A stretch of DNA of 64,000 nucleotides from Akanthomyces muscarius (taxonomy: Eukaryota > Ascomycota > Sordariomycetes > Hypocreales > Cordycipitaceae). The notes under the pieces are model-generated. The model saw only the letters and a list, made by a program, of their open reading frames with translations, did not search any database and was not told where the DNA came from. The position numbers and the translations under genes were made by a program. Below are positions 32,906 to 44,757 of the stretch, piece by piece (within the stretch, counting starts at the first letter, position 1; the number at the start of each line of letters is the position of its first letter). The stretch lies in NCBI RefSeq assembly GCF_028009165.1, contig NC_079243.1:3472001-3536000 (forward strand). Direction: 5' to 3'.

Positions 32906-35052
32906 GACGGATGAAGGGCGAAGCCAGATGAAGTAATGGGCTGATGTAGAAGCTTGACTGACAAGGAAGAATTACGCGGCGAACGCAAAAACAAGAGAGT
33001 AGCGGTATAATATATTGTAATAGCTTAATGAGATGCTGAAAATGACAGTAGATCGAAGAGGAAAGCGTGGAGTACTTAATCGCGTGCTTGCCGATCGACT
33101 AGTAGGGTATTTGGCGAGAGACGTGGTTCATCCAGAGTGCGGCAGCTGGGACAGGTGAAGGACCACGGGCGCGGCCAATTGCACAACAGAAGAGAGAGGA
33201 GCTCGAAAGGCCACTGCTAATGGTGAGTTGATGTGAATGCGAATTTTCTCTTGGCAGTTTGCTTGTGAAGAAGAGTATTAAGAGACGAGAGATCGGACAA
33301 TTTTAATCGGCATGGCGGGACACGCGGAGCAAAGTGGCGTTGGTTAATCAATAAAAGCAGCAGCAACAGCAAACGCCGGGTTGATAAAGTAGAGGTTTAT
33401 GTATTGGCCATTGTAAACGGCGAAAATTACGGCAAGGAAAAATAAGGGGAAAGGAGTTACGTGTGGCACATGAATGAATCCTACAAGTGGCTCTCTGATG
33501 TGGTGACTAGTGGTGGTGTGGCTTGCCGAGAGGGTGTGATGCAAAGGGACCAGGTGCTGCAGCTACTCTCAGTTAGGCAGGTCGGGCAGCGCAGAGTCTG
33601 GGCTCCGTCTTCAGCATCAGCATTAAAGGCGACATGCTGAACAAGCCACTGCCCAACGTGAAGTTGCGGGAAACGAAGGGGAGAGGGAGGGGAGGGGGGC
33701 ATAGAATGGGGGCAGAGAATGCCTCCACGCGCGTAGGGCCGGCACCAGGCGACGACGGACATGAAAAGATTGTGAGGCGTCCAACGAGAAAGCTGCGGGT
33801 TATCAGTCGGCGCCATGGTTCTGATGTATCCGTACTCATCGCGCACCTGGACAAGGGATCACAGTGGGAAGCGACGAGAATGGTGGCGCCCTTGGTTATC
33901 TGCTATTGCCGAGGTGGGTTTCGCAGTGGCCTGTCCATCTGGCGGTGGGATTTGCGATGGAATACCGAGTGCTCAGTAGTAAAAGAGGGAAATGCATTAA
34001 TCATGGCAATTGGCAGATGCGCAAGCAGGTAGCGCGGTCAAAGAGGGAGCGGCGCTGTGCACGAGTAATTATCAACTACCTAGGAATTGAGCGGCGACGC
34101 CACTGCGCCAGGAAAAAAGCCACTGCAAGGGCTGGAGTTTACCTACCTACGTTATTAACGTTAGAGGTCCTGGTACTGAGTACCTAACTAGCTAGCAGTA
34201 AATTTCAGCGGGCGGAGCGTTGTCGGCGCTGCCCAGGAGCCCTGGTGCCTCTTGTAGCCCAGTAAGGTATCCCCAGGCTGGCTTCCATTTCAACTCCCGT
34301 TTGGGCGTTGGGCGGCCCCGGCACCTGAAGGAAAAAAGTGGTCTTCTTGGCCCGTCCGCCTGGTCAGCCCCAGTGCAGCGCAGCCCAGATTAGCCTCTTT
34401 TGCCTACCTATCAAAAGTGCCATTCTGAAGCTGATGGCTGGCTGGCGGCGCTCGCTCCACTGACAGGCTGGTGGACGGACCCATCCATCCCTCCATCACA
34501 CCCCATCCGACTCCCCCAGGCTCTGTTCTGTTCTGGTCTGGTCTGGGCTGGCTCTGTCCTCTTCCCTCGCCTGGACCAAGACGAAAGGCCTCGCCCCCCC
34601 TCTTTCTTCAGCCATTGTGTCTACCGGTACTGCCATCCTCCATCAGACTTTCTCTTCCTGTTTGTTCGTCCACCGTACGACAAACGAGGGGGACCAGAGG
34701 ACGTATTCACCTCCAGTTTCCGAGACGGCCATCTTCTTTCTCGAAAGCGCCGGATTCTTTTTCGTCTCCCGCTCTCGCCGGCTTGCCTCCTTCATTCAAC
34801 GTTTCCAACGGCTCACTTGCACGGCCTAGCCGTTGGCCCACCCGCCTTTTTTCCCCGCGAACACGATCCCCCGAACCCTTTCCTTTCCCAACCCAAGGTT
34901 TGTAGAAATCAGGAGACGAGGCAACAGATAGGTAGAAGCGTGACCGCTACCAGGCCCTTCACGCGACAGCGTCTGTGTAGCACGTTGCCCATCCCTTCTT
35001 CCTCTCAGAGACTTGTAGCCTCTGCGGTGCTGCTGGCCCGCCATCGTCCACC
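32906..35052. other. Intergenic region and CT-rich leader of the OPT gene
   Basis: The 5' half contains the 3' end of the GST-like transcript and unassigned DNA. TAACGTTAGAG occurs at 34156-34166 next to GGTACTGAGTACC. From about 34400 to 35050 the plus strand is strongly pyrimidine-rich (repeated TCTGTTCTGG, CTTTCCTTTCCC), typical of a fungal promoter and long 5' leader for the transporter starting at 35053. A long frame from 34400 is an artefact of this composition. Confidence 0.6.
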
Positions 35053-37519
35053 ATGGTGCCCAAACTCTTTCGCAAGCGGCACGCAGCCGAGGAAATCACC
35101 CCCATCCCGGCCTACGCGACCGACCTCGATGTCGCAGGCATGGAGCAGCTCAAGCACCTCCACGAATTTGAAAAGACGCACAAGTTTGATCCCAACTTTC
35201 CCATCGACGAGCTCAACGACCTGGACGCCGCCATCGCCACCTGCAACGCCGAAAAGGGCATCGAGATTGAGCATGCCCTCATGGAGGACAACAGCCCCTA
35301 CCCCGAGGTCCGCGCCGTTGTCCGCAACTACGACGTCGATGTCCCGGCCAACACGGTCCGCGCTTGGGTCATTGGCATGTTTCTGTGCACCCTCGGTTCC
35401 GGAATCAACATGCTCTTCTCTCTGCGTGATCCCACAATCACCATCAACACCTACGTGATCCAGCTCATCGCCTACCCCATCGGTCTCGGTTGGGATCTCA
35501 TCATGCCTGATCGCGTTTGGAACATTTTCGGACTCAAGTTCAACCTGCGACCCGGTAAATTCAACTTCAAGGAACACGTCGTCATTGTCGCCATGTCCAA
35601 TGTAGGTATTCGCATACAACATCTTTTGCGGCAACTACTTTTCACCGAGGCTAACCTCCAACTCCCAGGCTTCATACGCTGGCGGTGTTTTGTACGCCAC
35701 TGACGTGCTCCTTACTCAGCGCATATTTTACAACCAGACCTTCAGCTACGCCTTCCAGATGCTCTTTGGTATCACGACCCTGTGTACAGGCTACGGGCTC
35801 GCTGGTCTTGCACGTCGATTTCTCGTTTGGCCAGCAGCCATGATCTGGCCTGCTGACCTGGTAAACTGTGCTCTGTTTTACAGTCTGCACGACCACTCGC
35901 CTTCCGATCCAGCAAAGACGAATGGCTGGTCCATCGGCCGTTATCGCCTTTTCCTTATCATTGGCACCGCGGCTTTTGTATGGTACTGGCTACCGGGCTG
36001 GATCTTCCAAGGACTGTCCTACTTTACCTGGATCTGCTGGATTGCGCCTGACAATATCGTCGTCAACAAGGTTTTCGGCGCTGCCCACGGTTACGGTCTC
36101 ATGCCCGTCACATTCGACTGGACCGTCATCAGCGGCTATGTTGGCTCACCTCTCATTCCGCCTTTCCACGCCATCTTCAACGTGATTCTCGGCGTCTTGG
36201 CATTCTTCGTCTTCCTCTCGTGCGGCATCCATTTCAGTGGCACATGGTTCTCCAACTACATTCCCGTGCAGTCCGGCGACTCTTTCGACAACATGGGCAA
36301 AGTCTACAACGTCTCCCGTATTCTCGACGCCAACTTCCAATTCAACGAGACTGCGTACCACGATTACTCCCCGCTGTTCCTGCCGACGCAGTTTGCTCTC
36401 GCATACGGCACCTCGTTCGCCGCCGTGTCTGCTGTTTTGATCCATGTTGCTCTCTACCACGGCAAGGAGATTTGGGCCCAATTCAAGATGGCACGCCATC
36501 AGGAGGACGACGTCCACATGCGTCTCATGAAGAAATACCGCGACGCCGAAGACTGGTGGTATGCCGCTCTTTTCGTCGTCATGATGGCCCTCTCGTTCGC
36601 AGTTGTCGCTGGTTGGAACACTGGGTTTCCTGCGTGGGCCTTTGTCGTGTGCATCCTGCTACCCATCATCTGGCTCATCCCTATTGGTCTCGTCCAGGCC
36701 ATCACCAACATGCAGCTCGGGCTCAACGTCCTGACAGAGTTCATCATCGGTTACATGGTCCCAGGCCGCCCCCTCGCCATGATGATGTTCAAGAATTACG
36801 GCTACGTTTCCATGTCGCAGGCGCTCTACTTTGCCCAAGACCTCAAGCTTGGTCACTACATGAAGGTCCCTCCCCGAGTCATGTTTGCCTCGCAGCTTGT
36901 TGCTTCCATCTGGTCCGCCATTGTGCAGATTCTCCTCATGAACTGGGCGCTCGAAAATATTCCAGATGTTTGCTCTCGCGACCAGAAAGACAGGTACACC
37001 TGCCCCGGAGGCCGCGTGTTCTACACGGCATCTGTTGTCTGGGGCGCTATTGGTCCCGCGCGCATCTTCAGCAGTGGCGCCATTTATTCGTCTCTGCAGT
37101 GGTTCTGGCTCGTCGGCGCCGTGACACCGATTATCACCTGGCTGTTGGCCCGCCGCTGGCCAAAGTCATTCTTGCGCTACATTAACACGCCTCTCATCTT
37201 TGGTGGTGCTGGTCAGATCCCTCCGGCCACGGTATACATCTACCTCTGCTGGGGAATAGTCGGCGTTGTCTTCAACTTCTTCATCAGACGCCGCTACACT
37301 GGCTGGTGGCTCCAGTACAATTACATCACGTCTGCTGCGCTCGACTGCGGTCTAATTGTCTGCACTCTTGTGATATTCTTCACGCTGTATTTGACAAAGG
37401 CAACGGAACCGAAATGGTGGGGCAACCTAGGGGCATTGAATACGACTGATCATCGTGGCACAGCGATTGCCATGCATCCACCACCTGGCGAGACATTCGG
37501 CCCCAGCACTTGGCGCTGA
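35053..37519 (+). CDS. OPT-family oligopeptide transporter
   Basis: Two exons, 35053-35601 and 35669-37519, intron 67 nt (GTAGGT...CCCAG), product 799 aa. It is a member of the oligopeptide transporter superfamily, proton-coupled importers of tetra/pentapeptides or glutathione at the plasma membrane. Visible signatures: NSPYPEVRAVVRNYD before the first membrane helix, WNTGFPAWAF (variant of the family NPG motif) and MKVPPRVMF (family KIPPR block). About 14 hydrophobic segments follow a cytoplasmic N terminus of about 110 residues. The C terminus is short and hydrophilic. Start at MVPKLFRKRHAAEE is the first ATG after the CT-rich leader (context CACCATGG). Yeast Opt1 and S. pombe Isp4 are the named relatives; the substrate cannot be predicted. 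Expression is often nitrogen-controlled in this family, but no GATA cluster was scored. Confidence 0.93.
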
Positions 37520-38141
37520 GGCAGGAGCGTTTTCTGAAGTGAGAGAAGAGGCGAATTTGCGCATTGGTGTTTGAAGCAATCTCAATATTGATGATAAATT
37601 TGTTCATATGAAAATGATATGGGAGCGGAGCATTTCTTTCTGTACAGTTACGATGGGGTATCGGCGCATTGTTTTTATAGCTTTTTTCTGGATAGCGTAC
37701 GTGCATATGGGTATACCTAATTTACGATTATATTTTTCATCTCGACGCACCCGACTAAAGTAGCTGCCAGCGATACTGCTTTCTTCTCCATCAACACCTG
37801 TTACCTCACCAGTACTCACCCTGCCACGCTGCGTGCCCGCCCAGCTGGTAGCGCCTGACCAAAGACAGTATCGTAGATGTGCCCAAATTGGTCTAGTAGG
37901 GATAAGCGTTGATGCGAGGGTACAGTCACGTGAGACGGCGGATGGGGCGTCTCGCTGAACAGGAGTTAGGGCTCAGCCAACAATTTTTGCATAGTTTGTG
38001 GACGAGCGACTCCACTATTTTCCGCCCGCCGTCCACCGGAAAATAGCCCTCGTCGCTCGTCGCCCTTTTGCCCTACCTCTTGACGCAAATTTGCAGTCTG
38101 GCTTCATCCATCCATCGAACGACCACCGCAACACCGACAAA
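37520..38141. other. Intergenic region / RPL37 promoter
   Basis: Six hundred bases between the OPT stop and the RPL37 start. The proximal half contains a CACGTG site and a TTAGGGCT site (separate entry) and a pyrimidine-rich leader just before the ATG. No coding frame. Confidence 0.65.
37924..37973 (+). promoter_or_regulatory. Cbf1-type and Tbf1-type sites in the RPL37 promoter
   Basis: CAGTCACGTGA (CACGTG at 37927-37932) and TTAGGGCT (37966-37973, reverse ARCCCTAA) lie 170-220 bases upstream of the eL37 start. In Candida albicans ribosomal protein genes are controlled by Tbf1 (ARCCCTAA) together with Cbf1 (CACGTG). The pair seen here fits that arrangement; binding is inferred. Confidence 0.5.
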
Positions 38142-39270
38142 ATGAGTACGTATAATCGCCTGCAGACACCCCCCGCGGTGAATTGAACAAGAAAGACGAC
38201 GAGAGCAAAACCCTTCTTTTCCTGCCGCATGCCACAAATGACGAATTTCCCCATGCCACTGCCAACCACCATTTGCCAATGCGGCGGACTGTTGAGATGG
38301 GGGGAGAGACACTCAGCACCCAGTAAAGTCACGACGCGACATTGATCTCGACGGAGAAAAGGACGGTGGTTCTGGACGACTATGCGAACGACACACGGAA
38401 GACTGGCACCCGGATACAACACTCACTTGTGGCATGGGTCGGAGGCTCTCGTCGATATTTCTGTTCAATCTCGCCCGTGCAGTTTCTCTCGTCGCGCAGA
38501 TGAGAGCCTTTCTTTTTCGGAGACTGACTGTTTTTGCTATAGCCAAGGGTACCTCCAGTTTCGGTAAACGCCACAACAAGTCGCACGTTCTGTGCCGACG
38601 ATGCGGTTAGTCCCCCCCTCCCTTGTTTCCCTGGATGTGCTCCGAGACCGGCTTGGGATTTGTACGAACATGGCACAACCGCGGGCGCAGAACAGACTGG
38701 CCAGAGATGGACTCGGGATATTCCGTCCTCGTCTCGGCGCAGCCCAGAACACGATAGAGACGATGCAGGCGTTGCCGTGTTACGGAACGCTGTGGCGCGA
38801 GCTTCGAGGGGGCCGACTCAGCTCGGACCAGACGAAGACGCCTGCGCTCGCCATCGTTGAACGAATCTCAAGCGTTCTCGCCTGCCCAACTCGCATACCC
38901 CTCCAGAAAATCCATGGAATGCATATGCTGACTTTGCTCTACTCTAGGTCGCCGCTCTCTCTCCGCCCAGAAGAAGGAGTGCGCTTCCTGCGGCTACCCC
39001 AGCGCCAAGATCCGCAAGTGTACGTTTTTGCCTGCTTCCCTGCTCCACGAGGGCTCCCAAACATAACGACGGAGCAAGAACCCCCCCCAACAGGACATGT
39101 TTTGCTAACATTCCACTCTCTGACCAGTCAACTGGAGCGAAAAGGCCAAGCGCAGAAAGACTGTCGGCACCGGCCGCACGCGCTACCTCAAGGACGTCTC
39201 TCGCCGCTTCAAGAACGGCTTCCAGACCGGCCAGCCCAGCGGCGCCCGTGGCACCACCTCGAAGGAGTAA
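38142..39270 (+). CDS. RPL37: 60S ribosomal protein eL37
   Basis: Four exons: 38142-38145, 38543-38605, 38948-39019, 39128-39270; introns 397, 342 and 108 nt; 93 aa. Exon 1 is only ATGA, so the second codon is split (A|CC, Thr). The protein reads [20 protein letters not shown], continues with the zinc ribbon (CRRC and CASC pairs), then [20 protein letters not shown] and ends GTTSKE, the normal eL37 sequence and length. It binds 5.8S/25S rRNA near the exit tunnel. First and second introns are long for this genome, as is common in fungal ribosomal protein genes. The frame track of this region shows only fragments because no exon exceeds 143 nt. Confidence 0.97.
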
Positions 39271-39975
39271 ATTTGTTGCTTGTCCCTGTCCAGCTCAAGC
39301 AATAAAAACAAAAACGAATCCCGACATTTGACAAGCGGAGAATTAAAAATCATTTACGACCCTCTCTATTTTTTTTGAGACGATGCGTTGGCATGGATCT
39401 GGGGTGGTGGCGGCGGCTCTCGATTGATGAAGGGCCCATGGGTTTTCTATTTTCTTTTTTTCCTTGTTGATTTCTCGGAGCATAAACAAAAAACAAAAAA
39501 GAACCCAACAAATTTTCACAAGTACGACTCGTTCTTGTGCTACAGTGCTGTCCCTCGGTGTCATGTTGAATGCCCCTTGAAGATGCGAGACGCGGTGGTG
39601 CTTGGAAAGGGCCGGTTGATGTGGCGAGCAGAGGCGACTGGATAGGAGACGTGAAGAAAAAAACGAGCACTCTTGCACAGAGTAGTTGCTGTATTCATTT
39701 TCTCCCTACATGCAAGGGATCCTGAGCCGGCTTCTCCTCCACTTACGATAAACGGAAACATAAAAGGCATTGGAACAAACAGTCACACATCTCACGAGCA
39801 TCTCGCTGCGTCTGGCCCTTGCGCTCTCCATTGTAACCCATCATGCTCGTAATCGTAAAATGCATGCCAACAACTGTCTATAGTCTTTCAATGCGCCCCA
39901 TCCTGCCCAAAGCACCTTCTTTTCCGTAGAAAATGCGCAAATGGCCTCTTCTTCCGCCCTGCCCCGCCGCGCCTC
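39271..39975. other. Intergenic region, convergent 3' ends
   Basis: Between the 3' ends of RPL37 (+) and ELP6 (-). It contains A- and T-rich stretches typical of untranslated 3' ends. Nothing else recognised. Confidence 0.6.
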
Positions 39976-41250
39976 TCAAGCACCCCTCTCAAAGACGCGC
40001 ACGCTGCCATCGCCAGAGACGTGGTACAGCAGCTCGTCGCCCTCGTCACCACCAGCCCTCGTCGCGACGCGCAGCACGCCGCTGACGTCGGCCGCCGCGC
40101 CAGTGTCCAGCCGCCGCAGCGAGACGACCTGGTCGGCGGCGTGCGCCTGGCCGAGGACCAGCGCGGCCTGCTCCCGCTCCAGGCTCGTCGTCGCCGTCGC
40201 GGTGCCCTGCTGCGCGGCCTGCATGAGGGGCTCGTCAGCGGCCAAGGTGAGCAGGGTCGAGTGCACAGTCTGCAGCACAAGAACAAAAACAAGACGAAAA
40301 GCATGTCAGCTCGAGAGTCAAACTACAGGGAGAGTTGACTGTCAACGGGAAAAGGGGGGAGGAAACGCACCTCTCGCAAGCCCATCAGCAGGCTCTCCGC
40401 CTCCGATGCGCTGCCTGGCGGCGTCATCGCGACGTAGGCATCCAGCCCGTCGACGAGCAGGATCCTCTTCCCTGGTGGCGCGGGGAGAAGACGCGACAAG
40501 GCGCCGTCCACCTGCGTCTTGATGGCGTCTGCCGTTGCCGTCCGGCCGCCACCACGGCCGGCAATGACGCCGTCGCCGTCGGGCACCGGTGCAGAATGCG
40601 ACGACGACGGCGGCGGCTGTGAGTCCATCGTCGCGGCGTAGAGGCCCGTCAGCCCGTCGACGAAGCCGAAACGTCTGCTCTTGCAAAGGGCATCTAGATC
40701 CATTCCCTGCATGAAGAAAGCGAACAAGTCAGCGTCATGGCAAGCAAGAAACCCAACCACCTCTGCCCGAGACAGAACGGTCAAGTAAACCCCTGAATTT
40801 GCCATTCACAACCATACTCTCATACCCGCCTTCTTTTCTTCTTTGAAAGAAATGAAGAGTCTTGTGTCTGGGCGCATGTGCTTTTGCTCCCATCGAAGCG
40901 CAAGGGGGGGACACGCAGAGGGAAAAGAGGTGGAAAGAAAGAAAACTTACCAATCTCGCGCAGCCTTCCATCCAGAACCTCGCATCGCGCAAGAAGCTCA
41001 CGAGCACGACCCCAGGCACATCGTCTTCCCCTCCGTCGTCCGTCCGAGGCCCGCTGCCGAGCAGAGAGTGCAGGTACCGCAGCAGCAGCCAGTTGGCGCT
41101 CGCGCCCTGCACCCATGTCACCAGCGTGAGCGAGCCCTCGTCGCGCGCGAGCGGGCCGCATGCCACGTGCGGCTCGAGCAGCGCGGGCACCCGGGACGAT
41201 GATGCCCTGGAATGCGACTGTGACTGTGGTGGTGGTGCGGGTGAGGGCAT
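39976..41250 (-). CDS. ELP6: Elongator complex protein 6 (Elp6)
   Basis: Three exons: 41250-40951, 40706-40371, 40269-39976; introns 244 and 101 nt; 309 aa, phase-0 junctions. The protein has the RecA-like fold of Elp4/5/6: HVACGPLARDEGSLTLVTWV, LLLRYLHSLLG, then GVVLVSFLRDARFWMEG in exon 1; GMDLDALCKSRRFGFVDGLT at the start of exon 2; KRILLVDGLDAYVAM (strand-Asp); and a C-terminal LLYHVSGDGSVRVFERG end. Elp4-6 form a hexameric ring that, with Elp1-3, modifies wobble uridines of tRNAs. Like its homologues it lacks a canonical Walker A. Start taken at MPSPAPPP, the first ATG in the open frame after upstream non-conserved sequence. Confidence 0.85.
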
Positions 41251-41800
41251 GGTTCGCAACGAGCACTCTGTCCGTACTCGGCGGGATTGCTTGCTTCCTC
41301 CAAAGGTGAGACGCAGACGAGAGAATTCGAGTCTCACACGGCGTTCATGAAACAATTCGAAAGCCAAGTGTATAAAGAGATCTTGTAGCGACCGCCACGT
41401 CAGAAATTTCGCTACAAGAGATGATGTTTGGCCCGCGGCCGAGCCAACGTTAAGGTATCGCCAGTCGCAAAGTGCCAAAAGTGGTCTGTGGTGGGGGCGG
41501 GGCTGTCCAACTCGCACTGTCTAGAGGGCGACCGCCGTGTCACCAGCTGCCACGGATTAACATTCACTCTGTGCCAGGCCAAGACGGCTTTCAAGAAGTA
41601 CTTCAAAAAGAGTTTATTCCCCATTTAACGCCGTACAATGTTCATAAGCTCAGGTAAAATTATACTGGGCACTAACCAAGGCTGACTGACAGGTAAGACA
41701 GCTCATGCAGTAAAAAGCAATGGTCTTGTATAAGAGAAAACATAAAAGGATCCGGCCCGTAATGATAGGCTATGCATGGTCCAAAAGGTTCAAAATCAAA
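41251..41800. other. Intergenic region ELP6 promoter / MFS 3' end
   Basis: Upstream of ELP6 on the minus strand and downstream of nothing on the plus strand; the MFS gene stop is at 41801. The frame is partly open into ELP6 upstream sequence but has no conserved residues. No motif recognised. Confidence 0.5.
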
Positions 41801-44260
41801 TCAAAGCTTCTCCATGAAATTCTTGCGAACCGTCCACATGCGCAATCGCTTGCCGTAGATGAAGAGTGGAACCGTCGAGAGGAGAAGAATGAGCTGAATG
41901 ATACCAATCCAGATGTACACCATTTTCGGGCCATCATCTGCTAGCCAGTGGCTAAAAAATAGACTAAACACCAGTCCATGCAAAACGTTCTTTGAAAAGT
42001 TGAGGGTGACAAGAGCTTCACCAGCGTACTGGCGATAGCTGTCAACGCAAAAAGTAATCGATGTAGTAGAGCCGAGAGAGCAACCAAACGATACGATGCC
42101 AAAGAATAGCGTAGGAACAATCCAGTGATTGTGAATCTGAGCAGACCATCCAAAGCCCATCAAACCTATACAGGTCGTAATGAGGATAGGAATAGCCATG
42201 ACCAGTCGAAATTCTGGCTCATAAAGGCCACCGTTGCGGCGCGCCATGGCTTTGACAATTATGTCACTGATTTTGCCAGCTACACCTGTTCCGAGAATGC
42301 CTCCCACAAACGGGGAGATGTAAACCAAACCAGTTTGAAGAGCAGTAAAGTTGTACGTCTCTGGATTGCGGTAGATGATGGCCATGGTTTCCGAAATGAC
42401 GATTAGCCAGCCAATGGAGCATGCGTAGACTACAGCGGACCATAGGACCGCTGGATAAGCGAAAAGTACAAAGGGTCGGAGGAGAACCTTGTGCCACTTG
42501 TCACCATTGAGGCGCCCGTGATATGGTTTCAGCTGTTGGACGAATGACTGAGCAGGCTGCTGACGAAGGTTGTGGGTATATTGTTGAATTTTCGGGGGAG
42601 CAGAAAGTCGTGCAGATGAGATGGACTCTCGGTCTGCAGTGTTCCTGCCGGAAAAATAGTCATTGCTAGACGAATTGCCAATACTATTGCGACCATTCGG
42701 GGTCTGTAGGCGACTTGAATCCTGCGCATTTTGACGGCTCATGCTTGGAGATGCCGGCGAGATGGCCAAAGATTCATCAGCATCAGGCTGCGAAGAAGCA
42801 GCTGCCTTCTGAGGCTTCGAGACGGTGATTGATGGCTGTGTCGGTTGTTGACTTTCAGGCGGGCTGCGATTGTCCAGTTGCTTCTCCATCTCGGATGCGT
42901 CATTGAATCCCACGTGGAGATTCTTGTTGTGCACATGCGAGGGGCTCTCACCTGGAGACTCTCCTGCGTGGTGCTCAGTATCAGGAGCGAACCCAACATG
43001 CAGATCATGGTGACGATTTTCAGCACCAGGAGAATGAGGCCGCTCGGATGAGATTCTGGGGGCTGGCACAGGCGTCTTGTGTGGGCCATATCGAGAAGAA
43101 AGGCGACGGAAGAAGCTTGGCCGATTGGATGTCTTTCTTGTCGGGGTACGATCCCAGAAAGTCTCGGGAACGAAGAGGAACAACAGAACGCCAGCGACTC
43201 CAACGATCATGGCCATGATCCTATGATCCGGTTAGCTGCGACTGACGCATCAAAGCGAACGAATACGTACCAAAAGACCCATCGCCAGCCAAATCGACCG
43301 ATAATGGCGGCACTGACAAGCGGCACCAAGTTTTTACCACCGAGAAGCAGCAGAGTGTAAATGCCGATACGAAACGCACGTTCGTGGAGGAAGAAAATTT
43401 CGGCAATGGTCGCGGATGGCAAGCATTCGACTGGGCTGACTGCAATTCCCTGGAAAACTCGGGCGGCAATGAGGGATGCAAACGACGGAGACCATCCGGC
43501 CCAGAGCGACGTCCCGATAAAGAGAATGGCACTAGCAAGATATACGGGACGTTTTCCGAACAGAATGGCAGTTGGGGATGCAAATACTGAGCCAACACCT
43601 AGACCCATCATGTAGAGGCCGGTGGTGAGGGCGACAGTCTCAGCCTCGACGTGGTATGCTTGGGCAACATCCGTGAAACCTGCTGCAATGATGGGAGTGA
43701 CACCGCCGCCAAGCATGCAGTAAAAACCGAGAGTCAGAAGCGCAGTGTCGCGACGCCAAGATGGCCAGTTGAGAGGGTCGTTGACGGAGTCGTCGGGTTG
43801 GGGGTCCAAGATGATCTCGCCATTCTCGGTGGTCTTCTTCTCCTCCTCTGGGGGCAGAGGGGACTTCTTGCCAGGAGTACCGGGGACGGGCATAGGGCGA
43901 GTACCACCGGGCGTCATGGGCATGTCAACGGGGAAGCCAGTGGGAATCGAGGAATGCGAATTTCGAGCATTCATATTGCGCAAGCCGAGAGGCTCATTGC
44001 GATGAGCGGCTAGCAACAGAACTGAACCTAGCAGGGATGGTGTTAGTTGTTGTAGGCTAGATGAGTGAGCGAGGCATCTTACCTGGAACTTCAACAGTGT
44101 CGGGATCATTGAGCACACCCATGCTCCATTTTGAGGTGCGCGGATGCTCCTTGTCAGAGTCATTGGCGGCAGAGCCCCTACCGAAGAGGCGTCCAAAGCC
44201 CCAGCGGCCACCATGGCCAGAAGGCTTTTCGTCATCCATCGAGGGGTCTGATGAGGACAT
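41801..44260 (-). CDS. Major facilitator superfamily transporter (DHA1-like)
   Basis: Three exons: 44260-44083, 44027-43271, 43220-41801; introns 55 and 50 nt; 784 aa. The hydrophilic N terminus contains KWSMGVLNDPDTVEVPG|SVLLL (split by intron 1) and DPLNWPSWRRD, a block typical of fungal MFS drug/cation transporters of the Hol1-like branch of DHA1. Twelve membrane segments are arranged 6+6, with IAARVFQGIAVSPVECLP near TM4-5. TM6 (about 312-333) is followed by a 220-residue Ser/Pro/His-rich cytoplasmic loop before TM7 (about 555). Loop words HHDLHVGFAPDTEHHAGES and NKNLHVGFNDASE repeat an HVGF motif. Hol1 relatives move polyamines or cations, but substrate here is inference. Start at MSSSDPSMDDEKPSG; an upstream in-frame TTG was not used. 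Confidence 0.88.
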
Positions 44261-44710
44261 GACGTGGCGGAGATGCTGTTCAAAGGTAGACAAAGAAACA
44301 AAGGTATACGATATGATAGGCTGTAGGGGACAATGGGGCGAAGAGAGAAGAGGTTGTAGAGTTGGTGAAGGGGCGGATGAGAAAATCCGAGGGAGGCGGC
44401 CAGAGGTATAAAAGCGATTTGCTGCAGCTGTGGCAGGCAGGTGGTCGTCGGAGAGGCGAAACAGATGATGATAATATTGCGGTAGATATACTATGGCATA
44501 GGAGACTCCGGGCGGGCCGGAAGATGCCGAGGCGGCAGAGAGGATGTCGTAGGCAACAGACGACCCTGAAGAGATACAAAGACACGGGCACTACCTCAGG
44601 TATTCGGGCAAGGTGAACTCAGCGACGTGAGGTGGACACTAGCGGCAGGCGTCGCCGAGATGCTGCGAGATGGAAACAGACGGTTATTAGGTTGAGCTAG
44701 GAAGAAAGGG

Positions 44711-44757
44711 AGAAGAAGAAGAAGAAGAAGAAGAAGAAGAAGAAGAAGAAGAAGAAA
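44711..44757 (+). repeat. (GAA)n microsatellite, about 15 copies
   Basis: Near-perfect GAA run in the leader/promoter of the MFS gene; read on the gene's strand it is (TTC)n, i.e. a polypyrimidine tract like those before other genes in the window. Confidence 0.9.

Noticed and set aside
34400..35458. 352-codon plus-strand frame ahead of the OPT gene
   Set aside because: It starts in the CT-rich leader and runs through OPT exon 1 in the wrong frame; Ser/Pro/Thr-rich from base composition, no domain.
36220..37185. 321-codon plus-strand frame inside the OPT gene
   Set aside because: Out of frame with the transporter, Arg/His-rich, typical shadow of a GC-rich coding exon.
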